Notes: generated from the sequence alone by a model not told the origin. 7,284 nt of DNA from an uncultured Methanosarcinales archaeon (GCA_937864385.1 CALMJN010000096.1:1-7284); one strand, 5' to 3'; counted from the stretch's first letter, positions 1 to 6,257 are shown. Made by a program: numbers and translations.

Positions 1-1
1 T

Positions 2-151
2 CTGCTCTTCACAGGGATAACATTTATACTGGGAATGATATGCGGATATGCGATGCATCTTACACGCAGCATTGTTGCTCCGGCACTCATACATGCAGGC
101 GCCGACCTGATGATTATAGTACCAATATTTGCCACATATGGAGTTAAATAA
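2..151 (+). CDS. CPBP family intramembrane metalloprotease, C-terminal fragment (truncated by window edge)
   Basis: The frame is open from the left edge to a TAA at 149-151 and encodes the last 49 residues of a longer membrane protein. Seen: a hydrophobic segment reading FILGMICGYAMHLTRS, then APALIHAGADL and a second hydrophobic stretch. This matches the end of the CPBP (CAAX protease and bacteriocin-processing) family, where a small-residue GxxxG-like helix is followed by a T-x-S-x-x-A-P-x-x-x-H-A segment carrying a conserved active-site His. Family members are multi-pass membrane proteases; in prokaryotes many have no known substrate. The N-terminal half, with the EExxxR motif, lies outside the window, so activity cannot be judged. 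The gene converges on the DP1 gene. Too short to separate from other polytopic proteins with full certainty. Confidence 0.72.
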   Translation: MLFTGITFILGMICGYAMHLTRSIVAPALIHAGADLMIIVPIFATYGVK

Positions 152-166
152 AAACTGTTTACCACT

Positions 167-394
167 TTAAAGACAACAATATGAATACAACACGAACTCT
201 TCTGATTCTATTTCTACCTTGCCTTTCGTTACTTGCAGAGTCACAGTTGCCACCACCTCCTGCACCAACTCCCCGATATCGAGCTGGCAGGAAAGCGCCT
301 CGCCGTCGTAGAAGTAGTAGCTGGCGTCTTCCTGAAAATTCGTCAGCCCGTCCGAGGCCTTCGCCTTGATCCGGAAGACCGGTTCAAGAGAAGA
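167..394 (-). pseudogene. Orphan coding-like fragment, no start codon; probable gene remnant
   Basis: A minus-strand frame stays open for 75 codons from just after a TGA (395-397) to a TAA (167-169). It contains no ATG; the only plausible starts, TTG/GTG around 276-281, would leave about 33 residues. The predicted peptide looks protein-like: it starts around LEPVFRIKAKASDGL, runs through FQEDASYYFYDGEAL and an alternating hydrophobic VVATVTLQVTKGKVEI stretch, and ends EEFVLYS before a few odd residues. This resembles the beta-rich end of an extracellular or S-layer-type domain, but I recognise no family. In the first 45 codons from GAA, 39 end in G or C, as in the neighbouring real genes. The open frame overlaps the last 11 nt of the DP1 gene. 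Best read as the C-terminal remnant of a decayed gene; a chance open frame in G/C-rich DNA is the alternative. Confidence 0.4.
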
Positions 395-1919
395 TCAGCT
401 TGCGTACCTTCATAGAGGCCAGATCAACAGCAGGAACCACGCCTGCCACCGGCTGAATATTCATCTTCTTCTGAAAATCGGTCTGGGACTGCCAGGTCCC
501 GCTATTGACTACCAAGACGCCCTTGTACCTGGCGATGCCCACGGTATGGACATGGCCGCAGTGCAGAATGGCCGGAGGACGGGAGATGACATAATGATCC
601 TCATGCTCCGGCGCGATGGAGACGCGGCTGCCGTAGATCGGTGAGAGGTGTCGTCTTCTCAGCATCTCAATCATGGCCTTCTCCGGTGCAGCATAGGAGA
701 TGCCCGGCAGGCGCAAAACCAGGTCATCTATGCTCCGGCCATGGTAGATCAAGACCGAGATCCCACTCAGCGTCACCCAGGCGGGATTGCCCACAAAGAG
801 CATATCCTCCCGGAAATAGCCGCGAACCTCATCAGGAAGAGATGGCTGGGGCTCGGCCTGGCGCACAATATCATGATTGCCGGGAGATATGATAACCTTA
901 ATGTCCTTTCTGATGCCGTTTAGATGCCGGGCCGCCGCCTGATACTGGGCATAGATATCCTTTATCTCCAGGTCCTTTTCCTGGCCGGGATAGATGCCAA
1001 TGCCGTCCACCAGATCCCCGGCGATGACTATGTAGCGCACCTGAGAGGACAGCCCGGAAGGATCATCATCCTCACCGTTGAGCCAGGAGAGGAAGCTGCC
1101 CCAGGCCTCGGCCATGAAGTACCTGCTTCCCACATGCAGATCGGAAAGCAGGAGAGCGCAGCCGCTGCCTTTCTCCAGAGGGGCTGTTTGGCTGGGCATA
1201 TCCGGCCAGAGCAGGGACTTGACAAAGAGCCTTCCGTTGCCGTCCGAGGTTCCGGTGACGCCTATGACCTCGTCGGTGATGACGAGCCCTGACTGCTCGT
1301 AGATCTCTGCATCCTTCTGTATGACTGCAGTAATCAATCCGGTGGGGTCCTCCAGCTCAATCACCCTATTGCCTTTGGCTGTGGTACGCACCTCCATGAC
1401 CATTCCGATAACTGAGACATCCCGCCCGGCTGTGCTCTTTCCCAGGGACTCGATGGGGCGGGAACTGAGTCTTCTGGATAACATCTCCCGGATCTTGGCG
1501 TATCTGTCGCGAAAATAATGCACAAAATCGTTGTAGTCCCCCACACAGGTGGAGCGACCGGTTATATCGCATTTCAGCTCAGCGCATGATTCTACCTGGA
1601 TGGGAGATGATGCAAAGGAGGACGGCCTGCTTGGGAGATCGGGAGCAGAGATAGAAGACAAGGCCCGACGGTCCTGCTGGATGGCCGAGGCGGCGGAAGA
1701 AGAGAGAATGCAAGAGACCTGAGAAGAATCTATCACCGCCACAGATCCATCACTCTGATCCACGATCCGGCGTAATAGCTCATCCTTGCTCCCGGAATAG
1801 CCACAGATGATCTTAAGAGCGCCAGGTTCCAGTTGGTAGCCCATCTCGGCAAGCCTCTGCACAATCTCCCGGCCGGGATCATGAACCGGTGCAATCCGAC
1901 TGCCAGATATGCGCTGCAT
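384..1919 (-). CDS. polB: DNA polymerase D (PolII) small subunit DP1, Mre11-like 3'-5' exonuclease
   Basis: 511 aa. This is the proofreading subunit of the heterodimeric archaeal replicative polymerase PolD; its partner, the large subunit DP2, is not in the window. N-terminal region about 1-60, then a Ser-rich low-complexity linker (about 65-110), an OB fold (about 165-240) and a calcineurin-like phosphoesterase domain (about 254-500). All metal and catalytic motifs are intact: SDLH (D260, H262), GDLVDG (D302), GNHD (N348, H349), YHG (H393) and GHVH (H456, H458). The C-terminal block VNSGTWQSQTDFQKKMNIQP is typical of DP1 and, with the OB fold, excludes a simple phosphoesterase. The intact motifs predict an active exonuclease. 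The ATG at 1919 is chosen because it directly follows the divergent promoter spacer; no Shine-Dalgarno precedes it, and a TATA-like CTTTAT about 30 nt upstream suggests a near-leaderless mRNA. Some annotations call this gene polB although it is not a family-B polymerase; dp1 is an alternative symbol. Confidence 0.95.
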   Translation of the reverse strand: MQRISGSRIAPVHDPGREIVQRLAEMGYQLEPGALKIICGYSGSKDELLRRIVDQSDGSVAVIDSSQVSCILSSSAASAIQQDRRALSSISAPDLPSRPSSFASSPIQVESCAELKCDITGRSTCVGDYNDFVHYFRDRYAKIREMLSRRLSSRPIESLGKSTAGRDVSVIGMVMEVRTTAKGNRVIELEDPTGLITAVIQKDAEIYEQSGLVITDEVIGVTGTSDGNGRLFVKSLLWPDMPSQTAPLEKGSGCALLLSDLHVGSRYFMAEAWGSFLSWLNGEDDDPSGLSSQVRYIVIAGDLVDGIGIYPGQEKDLEIKDIYAQYQAAARHLNGIRKDIKVIISPGNHDIVRQAEPQPSLPDEVRGYFREDMLFVGNPAWVTLSGISVLIYHGRSIDDLVLRLPGISYAAPEKAMIEMLRRRHLSPIYGSRVSIAPEHEDHYVISRPPAILHCGHVHTVGIARYKGVLVVNSGTWQSQTDFQKKMNIQPVAGVVPAVDLASMKVRKLIFS

Positions 1920-1921
1920 CG

Positions 1922-1934
1922 AAAGGAGTATAAG
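1922..1934 (+). promoter_or_regulatory. Putative BRE plus TATA box for the signal peptidase gene
   Basis: A purine-rich AAAGGAG (BRE-like, 1922-1928) is followed directly by TATAAG (1929-1934). The TATA centre lies about 26 nt before the TTG at 1958 and 29 nt before the ATG at 1961, which predicts a leaderless transcript. The AAAGGAG could be mistaken for a Shine-Dalgarno, but it is over 30 nt from the start codon, too far for that role. Confidence 0.45.
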
Positions 1935-1947
1935 CGCCTACCAACGG

Positions 1948-1953
1948 ATAAAG
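1948..1953 (-). promoter_or_regulatory. Putative TATA box for the DP1 gene
   Basis: On the minus strand the sequence reads gCTTTATcc, centred about 31 nt before the DP1 ATG. With the usual archaeal spacing of 25-27 nt from TATA centre to transcription start, initiation would fall within about six bases of the ATG. That fits the absence of a Shine-Dalgarno. Inference from spacing only. Confidence 0.4.
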
Positions 1954-1960
1954 CTGGTTG

Positions 1961-2725
1961 ATGAGAATCACTGAGTGGTTTGACAATTTGCCTCTTCCCG
2001 GCCCGGTCAAGGACATAATTTTCGTGGTGGTGGTGGTAGGAGGAATATCCCTGCTATCCCAATTACTGCTGGGCCTCTGGACTCCAATGGTTGCCGTGGA
2101 GTCGGGAAGCATGGTTCCGAATCTCAATATTGGAGATATAGTTGTGGTTCAGGGAGCTTCGCGCACAGATGTGATCCCCTGGGAGGAGGCGGAGAAGACC
2201 GGCTATGACGCCTTTAATAATCCCGGCGATGTCATATTATACCGGCCTTACGGAAAAGCCAGCTTCAATCTGCTGGACCAGCTCAAGATGCTCATCGGAT
2301 TTGCCCCCAGCAAGGAGAAGGCCACCCCCATCATCCATAGGGCGCTTAGATATGTAGAGGCGGGAGATCCCATGTGGGAAGGCGGGCCTGCTGCTCCTTT
2401 CTCCGGATACATCACCAAGGGTGATCACAATGAGGTTATCGACCAGATGGCCGGACAGATATTCGGCTCCGCCAATTTGTCTTACATCGATGCCCATAGA
2501 GATGAACTCATGGCAGTGGGCAGCGATGTCTATCTGGACAAGAATGTAGGGCTGATCATCTACAAGACGGCAAACGGCACTTTTGTGGGAGAGGGCATCA
2601 GCTTTCTGACACCGGTAAAGGAGGAGTGGGTCATAGGAGTGGCCAGGGCCAGGGTCCCACTGGTGGGCTACATCAGGCTTCTGCCAAATATCATAATCGA
2701 TGAGATCAGGAAGCTGGTGAGCTGA
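1961..2725 (+). CDS. Archaeal/eukaryotic-type signal peptidase I (S26B, Sec11-like)
   Basis: 254 aa from the ATG at 1961; a TTG at 1958 would add one residue, and a TAA at 1949-1951 rules out anything longer. It removes signal peptides from exported proteins at the cytoplasmic membrane. Seen, numbering from the ATG: a short N-terminal cytoplasmic segment, one strongly hydrophobic anchor (about 17-39), the nucleophile motif VESGSMVPNL (Ser50), the motif IIHRAL with His126 where bacterial LepB has a catalytic Lys, and the KGDHN box (153-157) with its conserved Asp155. The Ser-His arrangement is diagnostic of archaeal and ER signal peptidases. An insertion of about 60 residues between the Ser and His boxes makes it somewhat longer than many archaeal homologues. 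The end (VPLVGYIRLLPN) is a weakly hydrophobic segment also common in the family. Divergent from DP1 and convergent with flpA. Confidence 0.93.
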   Translation: MRITEWFDNLPLPGPVKDIIFVVVVVGGISLLSQLLLGLWTPMVAVESGSMVPNLNIGDIVVVQGASRTDVIPWEEAEKTGYDAFNNPGDVILYRPYGKASFNLLDQLKMLIGFAPSKEKATPIIHRALRYVEAGDPMWEGGPAAPFSGYITKGDHNEVIDQMAGQIFGSANLSYIDAHRDELMAVGSDVYLDKNVGLIIYKTANGTFVGEGISFLTPVKEEWVIGVARARVPLVGYIRLLPNIIIDEIRKLVS

Positions 2726-2760
2726 GACGCCCTAAAGCAGTTCTGTCTAAGAGAAGAGAT

Positions 2761-3420
2761 CTATAGTGGTTTCTTGGCCAGCATGGCCCAGTGGTCCTTA
2801 TGAAAGGGAAGCAGATCCAGGATGTCATACAGCTCCAGGCCTTGTAGCTTTTCCTTCTCCAGGGAGAGGACGGCCTGGGGACTGGCGCTGACATCTACGG
2901 AGCGGGTTTTGAGCATAAGGACAAGATCGCCCCCGGGCTTGAGGTACCTAAGGCAATTGATGGATGCGATTTCGGCCTGGTTTCTCTGGGCTACATCCTG
3001 GTAGATCATATCCACAGGCTCGAGCATAAATGCATAATCCTCCGGATGGGATGCATCGGCCAGGATGGGCACAATATTCCTGCGCCTCTCACACAGCCGG
3101 ATCAGATCGCGCATGGCCCGGGGAGAGAACTCTACGGCATAGACCAGGCCGCGGCAGACTATATCGCTGACATGGCTGACAGTAGTGCCTGTGGCCGCTC
3201 CCAGGTAGAGGACTCTTGAATCGCGATCCAGCCTGAGGGCTGGCCGGCGGCACTTTAGCAGCAGGGCGGCGAGCTTGGAGCGGAAGGGATCCCAGGATCT
3301 ATAGCCATCCAGTATACGCTCTCCATAAACCGGCAGAGGATCGTCGCTCTTGCTGGCCAGCCTTCTCTGTCCGTCCAACTCTATGGCTGCCACTCCGGGA
3401 ATTATCTCCTGGAAATTCAT
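2761..3420 (-). CDS. flpA: Fibrillarin-like rRNA/tRNA 2'-O-methyltransferase
   Basis: 219 aa, normal family length. It is the catalytic subunit of archaeal box C/D sRNPs and transfers methyl from S-adenosylmethionine to ribose 2'-OH groups of rRNA and tRNA chosen by guide RNAs, working with Nop5 and L7Ae. Seen: the fibrillarin signature YRSWDPFRSKLAALLL (43-55 region, K49), SAM motif I YLGAATGTTVSHVSD (72-86), motif II VYAVEFS with acidic E97, ADAS (121-124), YQDVAQ (D142) and LMLKTRS (K171). K49, D142 and K171 match the conserved catalytic Lys-Asp-Lys set. It lies 24 nt downstream of nikR on the same strand with no obvious Shine-Dalgarno of its own, so it is probably cotranscribed. nop5, a frequent neighbour in other archaea, is absent on either side. 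Confidence 0.95.
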   Translation of the reverse strand: MNFQEIIPGVAAIELDGQRRLASKSDDPLPVYGERILDGYRSWDPFRSKLAALLLKCRRPALRLDRDSRVLYLGAATGTTVSHVSDIVCRGLVYAVEFSPRAMRDLIRLCERRRNIVPILADASHPEDYAFMLEPVDMIYQDVAQRNQAEIASINCLRYLKPGGDLVLMLKTRSVDVSASPQAVLSLEKEKLQGLELYDILDLLPFHKDHWAMLAKKPL

Positions 3421-3444
3421 GGCATTTATGCTTCGACTTTGCGG

Positions 3445-3867
3445 CTAGAGCTCTTTTCCCATAGAGGTGGTGGTGAGCTTGACGTGCTTGACTCCCTTCA
3501 GAGACATCATCTTCTCTGCCGCTCTTCTCACATCCTGGCCCTCGCCACGCAGGACGATTACCTCCAGGCAGTTGTCGTGATCAAGATGAACATGCAGGCT
3601 GGACTGGATGATGCTCCCCGCCTCATGCTGGATCTCGGTGAGATTGTCCACCAGACCCCTCTGACTGTGGGAGTAGACCAGTGTGATCACTCCTACCCTC
3701 TCTCCCTGCACATCGCTCATCCACTCATAATGGACGATGTAGTTGCGGATGGCATCCCGGATGCCCTCCGAGCGCGACGAATAACCGCGCTTCAAAATGA
3801 TCTCATCAAAGCGGGAGAGCAGCTTCTCCGGCAGAGAGACCCCGATCCTCATTAATTCCTGTTCCAT
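3445..3867 (-). CDS. nikR: Nickel-responsive transcriptional regulator NikR
   Basis: 140 aa, typical length. N-terminal ribbon-helix-helix DNA-binding domain (about 6-47: [18 protein letters not shown] followed by [18 protein letters not shown]) and a C-terminal ACT-like tetramerisation and nickel-binding domain (about 57-135). By alignment with E. coli NikR, all four high-affinity Ni ligands are present: H81 (E. coli H76, in IQHEAG), H92 and H94 (in [11 protein letters not shown]. coli H87 and H89) and C100 (E. coli C95). It should therefore sense Ni(II) and repress target genes when nickel is plentiful. No nickel transporter gene is in the window, so its targets are elsewhere, apart from possible autoregulation. 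It heads a likely nikR-flpA transcript. The ATG at 3867 is preferred: a TATA-like element sits about 30 nt upstream and no Shine-Dalgarno is visible. Confidence 0.93.
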   Translation of the reverse strand: MEQELMRIGVSLPEKLLSRFDEIILKRGYSSRSEGIRDAIRNYIVHYEWMSDVQGERVGVITLVYSHSQRGLVDNLTEIQHEAGSIIQSSLHVHLDHDNCLEVIVLRGEGQDVRRAAEKMMSLKGVKHVKLTTTSMGKEL

Positions 3868-3892
3868 ATATAATCGCAGTGGTATCCAGATG

Positions 3893-3906
3893 TTATTTAG
3901 TAATAA
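3893..3906. promoter_or_regulatory. AT-rich palindrome over the putative nikR TATA box; candidate operator
   Basis: TTATT-TAGT-AATAA forms perfect 5-bp arms around a 4-bp spacer. Read on the minus strand, the same bases contain ACTAAATAA, centred about 30 nt before the nikR ATG, the expected place for a TATA box of a leaderless or near-leaderless mRNA. A repressor bound here would block TBP. NikR autoregulation is a reasonable guess because ribbon-helix-helix proteins bind palindromes, but the E. coli-type GTATGA-N16-TCATAC operator is not visible. Confidence 0.3.
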
Positions 3907-4015
3907 GCTTAATGGCGAAAAATGGCAAAATCAATCTGATAGAGCCCGAAGAAACTGTAGAGTCCCGAAGAAACCACAAAGGCTATCCCCCTGGGAGAAG
4001 ACAAAACGCACTGGT

Positions 4016-4576
4016 ATGTCTGATATTGCCTTCATCGGAGAGAGCAGCTTTCTCTATCAGAAGCTGTTCGCAGAAGCCGGGGTGAGCTACCAATTCGTCT
4101 CTGCCGATCTATTGGGCAGCCCTTTCCTGCCCAGGTTCAAGGTGATCATCATTCCCACCGGATTTGCCAATCCCCTCTACTCCAAGGCCCTTGCCGGCCT
4201 GCAGAGGGCCAGCTCCAGAGTCGCCGATTTTGTGAGAGGGGGAGGGATTTTGACTGTATTCGGCCCCATGGTGGCTGAGCACAGATACGACTGGCTGCCT
4301 CTGCCTCTGGAATATGTCTGCGAGCTGGGCTCTCAGAGCATAGGCCTATCCAGTCATGAATGCACCTGCATCCTCTGCACCAGCACCCCGGAATGCGATG
4401 GATTTCTCATTCCCGGCCAGGGATTTGAGACGGTTTTAAAAGACGGAAAAGGCAGAGCCGTCTTGGTGGCGGGCAGGCTTGGAGAGGGGCTGATCCTGGC
4501 CACATCAGTTCATGAATTCCCCTCTGTAAAGTTCATGCGATGGGCGGTAAGCCGGGCCAAAGAGGCAAAGCTGTAG
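4016..4576 (+). CDS. Unassigned 186-aa protein resembling a class I amidotransferase fold, with a Cys cluster
   Basis: No gene name recognised. From the ATG at 4016 the protein begins at once with a compact alternating beta/alpha pattern: SDIAFIGESS, a helix, VSYQFVSADLL, FKVIIIPTGF, a helix ending ADFVRGGGILTVFGPM. This arrangement, with the FVRGGGILTV element, recalls class I glutamine amidotransferase-like (ThuA/DJ-1-like) domains. Where active amidotransferases have the nucleophile Cys, the aligned turn appears to read VFGP, so catalysis of that type is unlikely. Residues 114-127 hold H-x-C-x-C-x2-C-x5-C (H114, C116, C118, C121, C127), a possible metal site; C102 is a fifth Cys. The frame is open further upstream to an ATG at 3890, but that stretch is basic, irregular and overlaps the nikR promoter, so the shorter start is preferred. 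A GGGAG at 3993-3997 is about 18 nt before the ATG, rather far for a Shine-Dalgarno. It is followed after 12 nt by the 82-aa gene. Confidence 0.8.
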   Translation: MSDIAFIGESSFLYQKLFAEAGVSYQFVSADLLGSPFLPRFKVIIIPTGFANPLYSKALAGLQRASSRVADFVRGGGILTVFGPMVAEHRYDWLPLPLEYVCELGSQSIGLSSHECTCILCTSTPECDGFLIPGQGFETVLKDGKGRAVLVAGRLGEGLILATSVHEFPSVKFMRWAVSRAKEAKL

Positions 4577-4580
4577 GGGG
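4574..4580 (+). promoter_or_regulatory. Shine-Dalgarno deciding a GTG start
   Basis: TAGGGGG overlaps the stop codon of the upstream 186-aa gene and lies 8 nt before the GTG at 4589. It supports GTG as the true start of the 82-aa gene and translational coupling within a two-gene operon. It is the clearest Shine-Dalgarno in the window. Confidence 0.6.
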
Positions 4581-4588
4581 TCCGGACT

Positions 4589-4837
4589 GTGACTGAAGAA
4601 GAGCAGGAGCATGTTTCAGATGACAGGGGCCTGATCATCAGGAAAAAGAGCAGGCTGCGGCGGGAGATAGAAGATGTGCTCCAGCAAAAGGGAATCTCGG
4701 TAGAGAGCCGGATAACCATAATAAATCTGGATAGCAAGGAGTCCTTTTATTTCGATGATTATGCTGGAGCCATGCAGTTCATGAAAGGAAAAAAAGGCAG
4801 ATGGTACCTGGCCACCCCTGGGATTCGCAGACCTTGA
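4589..4837 (+). CDS. Small unassigned protein, 82 aa, GTG start
   Basis: Not recognised as a known family. Seen: an acidic N-terminus (MTEEEQEHVSDD), a strongly basic amphipathic stretch (about 14-34, IIRKKSRLRREIEDVLQQKG) likely to be helical, then a small alternating region containing SRITIINLDSKESFYFDD and AMQFMKGKKGRWYLATPG that would form short strands around a helix. No signal peptide, membrane segment or Cys. It follows the 186-aa gene by 12 nt and has a strong Shine-Dalgarno, so the two are very likely cotranscribed and may work together. No function can be inferred from sequence alone. It converges on trpS. Confidence 0.72.
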   Translation: MTEEEQEHVSDDRGLIIRKKSRLRREIEDVLQQKGISVESRITIINLDSKESFYFDDYAGAMQFMKGKKGRWYLATPGIRRP

Positions 4838-4851
4838 CGGCCTCAGTCCGC

Positions 4852-4868
4852 TGAAATTTCGCATTTCA
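4852..4868. terminator. Small hairpin between convergent genes; weak terminator candidate
   Basis: TGAAAT-TTCGC-ATTTCA gives a perfect 6-bp stem with a 5-nt loop, midway between the ends of the 82-aa gene and trpS. No T-run follows on either strand, and archaeal termination depends mainly on T-tracts, so its role is doubtful. A bidirectional end for the two converging transcripts is the simplest idea. Confidence 0.25.
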
Positions 4869-4898
4869 CGGGGCTTATCAGGCCACTAAGCTTTCCCG

Positions 4899-6233
4899 CT
4901 AGGGCTTGATGCCGAACTCCGGCAGCATCTCTCTGGCCGCCTCCCGGGCCTGCTGATGCTCTCGCAGGAACCTCTCTATCCTCTCCGCCACATCCTTTTT
5001 GCATGTTCCGCACATGCGCCTGCCGGAGCGGCAGGCCGCATCCAGCTCTAAAAGCTCTTTGTCATCGTCGGAGAGGTGGAAGACCAGAAACTCATAGATG
5101 GAGCACTTCTCCGGCTCGCCGCCCAGCTTCTTCTGCTCGGCCAGGCTCTGCCTGCCGCCGGTGATGGCCCGCATGATCTTCCTGCCCGCCTCTCTGGGCT
5201 CCTCGGTGAGGGCGATGTGGCTCTCCGGCTTGGAGGAGGACATCTTTCCCCCCGTAAGGCCGGTCATGAAGCGGTGGTAGAGGGAGGCGGGGGGCATGAA
5301 GCCGTAATGGCCCTGATCCGTCTCCAGTTTTATAATCAGGCTCTCTATCTTCTCCAGCAGGGCAGCCAGGCCAGCATCGTCCTGGATTTGAATATCTGTG
5401 AGATCTAAATGCTCCTCGTATCTTTTAACCTTGCCCACGGCAAGATCCTTCAGGGCTGCTTCCGCCGCCTGCATCAGCTCCGGGCTGGCCGCTTTTCCCC
5501 TGATGCTGATGTATCCCTGCCGCGGCTCCACCAGGAACTTTCTCATGCGGTAGGCCAGGTCCCGGGTGAGCTTGATGTGGGGGTCCTGATCCGCTCCCAC
5601 GGGGATGACCACCGGCTTGGGGCCGCCGAACTGCTTCAGTTGGGGGTGGAGGATGTCGGCGCTCTGGGCCATGACGCTCTGCATATGAGAGATATGGGTC
5701 TCCCCGGAGAAGCCATAGATGGCGCTGACCTCGGAGAAATTGGCCTCGCTGCCCAGCTCAAAGGCCAGGTCTCTCATAGGACAGTTCTCCGACTGGAAGT
5801 AGATGTGGCTGCCCTCCTTGGGGGCAAAGCCGAGGGCGATGAGGCTGAGGATGTACTCGTTGATGCCGATGGCCTTGCACCTATCCCAGCTCACCCCCCG
5901 CACGGCATGGGCCTCCATATCGGCGACGGCGGCATAGGCGTCGCCGCCCTGCTGCTGGTGCCAGATGATCTCATTCATGACCATCATATGGCCGAAATGG
6001 GCTCTGCCGGAGGGCATGAAGCCGCTCATCACCGCAAAGGGCTCATGCCTTTTCATGGCGGCAAGGACCGGCTCGTAGCCCCGGTGGCCGAAGATGATCT
6101 TGCGCCGCATATAGGGGTGGGGATGCTCAAGCTGGCTTAAGATCGAATCGAAGTTGGAGATGCCGAACTCCACAAAGAGCTTGCTGTAATCGTCTACATG
6201 CACTGCGCCCCAGGGATCAAGCTTCAATTCCAT
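4899..6233 (-). CDS. trpS: Tryptophan--tRNA ligase, archaeal/eukaryotic type
   Basis: 444 aa class Ic aminoacyl-tRNA synthetase that charges tRNA-Trp. N-terminal block DPWGAVHVDDYSKLFVEFGI (6-25) is typical of archaeal and eukaryotic TrpRS. Catalytic Rossmann domain: HIGH-type motif HFGH at 79-82 (in FMPSGRAHFGHMM), IPVGADQDPHIKLTRD (210-225) and the KMSKS-type loop KMSSS at 330-334. The C-terminal alpha-helical anticodon-binding domain carries four cysteines, C377, C401, C408 and C411 (C-x23-C-x6-C-x2-C), close to the signature that holds a [4Fe-4S] cluster in Thermotoga maritima TrpRS. The start at 6233 is supported by a TATA-like element about 28 nt upstream and no Shine-Dalgarno, which suggests a leaderless mRNA. 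Divergent from nth; its end faces the 82-aa gene. Confidence 0.97.
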   Translation of the reverse strand: MELKLDPWGAVHVDDYSKLFVEFGISNFDSILSQLEHPHPYMRRKIIFGHRGYEPVLAAMKRHEPFAVMSGFMPSGRAHFGHMMVMNEIIWHQQQGGDAYAAVADMEAHAVRGVSWDRCKAIGINEYILSLIALGFAPKEGSHIYFQSENCPMRDLAFELGSEANFSEVSAIYGFSGETHISHMQSVMAQSADILHPQLKQFGGPKPVVIPVGADQDPHIKLTRDLAYRMRKFLVEPRQGYISIRGKAASPELMQAAEAALKDLAVGKVKRYEEHLDLTDIQIQDDAGLAALLEKIESLIIKLETDQGHYGFMPPASLYHRFMTGLTGGKMSSSKPESHIALTEEPREAGRKIMRAITGGRQSLAEQKKLGGEPEKCSIYEFLVFHLSDDDKELLELDAACRSGRRMCGTCKKDVAERIERFLREHQQAREAAREMLPEFGIKP

Positions 6234-6257
6234 GGATCAAGAGCAGTGAAAACAAGG

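Noticed and set aside
181..369. Plus-strand frame starting MNTTRTLLILFLPCLSLLAES, looking like a signal peptide
   Set aside because: After the first 20 residues it turns into Pro/Arg/Ser-rich nonsense, and the opposite strand has better codon-position G/C bias. The hydrophobic start is probably chance.
1922..1928. AAAGGAG as a Shine-Dalgarno for signal peptidase
   Set aside because: It is more than 30 nt from the start codon and directly abuts TATAAG, so a BRE role fits better.
3439..3855. Plus-strand frame of 138 codons opposite nikR
   Set aside because: It is antisense to a complete NikR with all nickel ligands; no independent evidence for coding.
3797..4015. N-terminal extension of the 186-aa protein (ATG at 3797 or 3890)
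   Set aside because: The extension overlaps nikR or its promoter and encodes a basic, irregular sequence, whereas the fold starts cleanly at the ATG at 4016.
3912..4085. Plus-strand frame beginning [20 protein letters not shown], 57 codons from an ATG
   Set aside because: The first 30 residues look plausible, but the frame then runs into the 186-aa gene in another frame and becomes Ser/Cys/Arg-rich. There is no Shine-Dalgarno or fitting TATA. A very short leader peptide cannot be fully excluded.
5409..6140. Long plus-strand frame of 243 codons inside trpS
   Set aside because: It is antisense to a clear TrpRS, rich in His, Gly, Leu and Ala from complementary G/C-rich codons, and has no recognisable motif.
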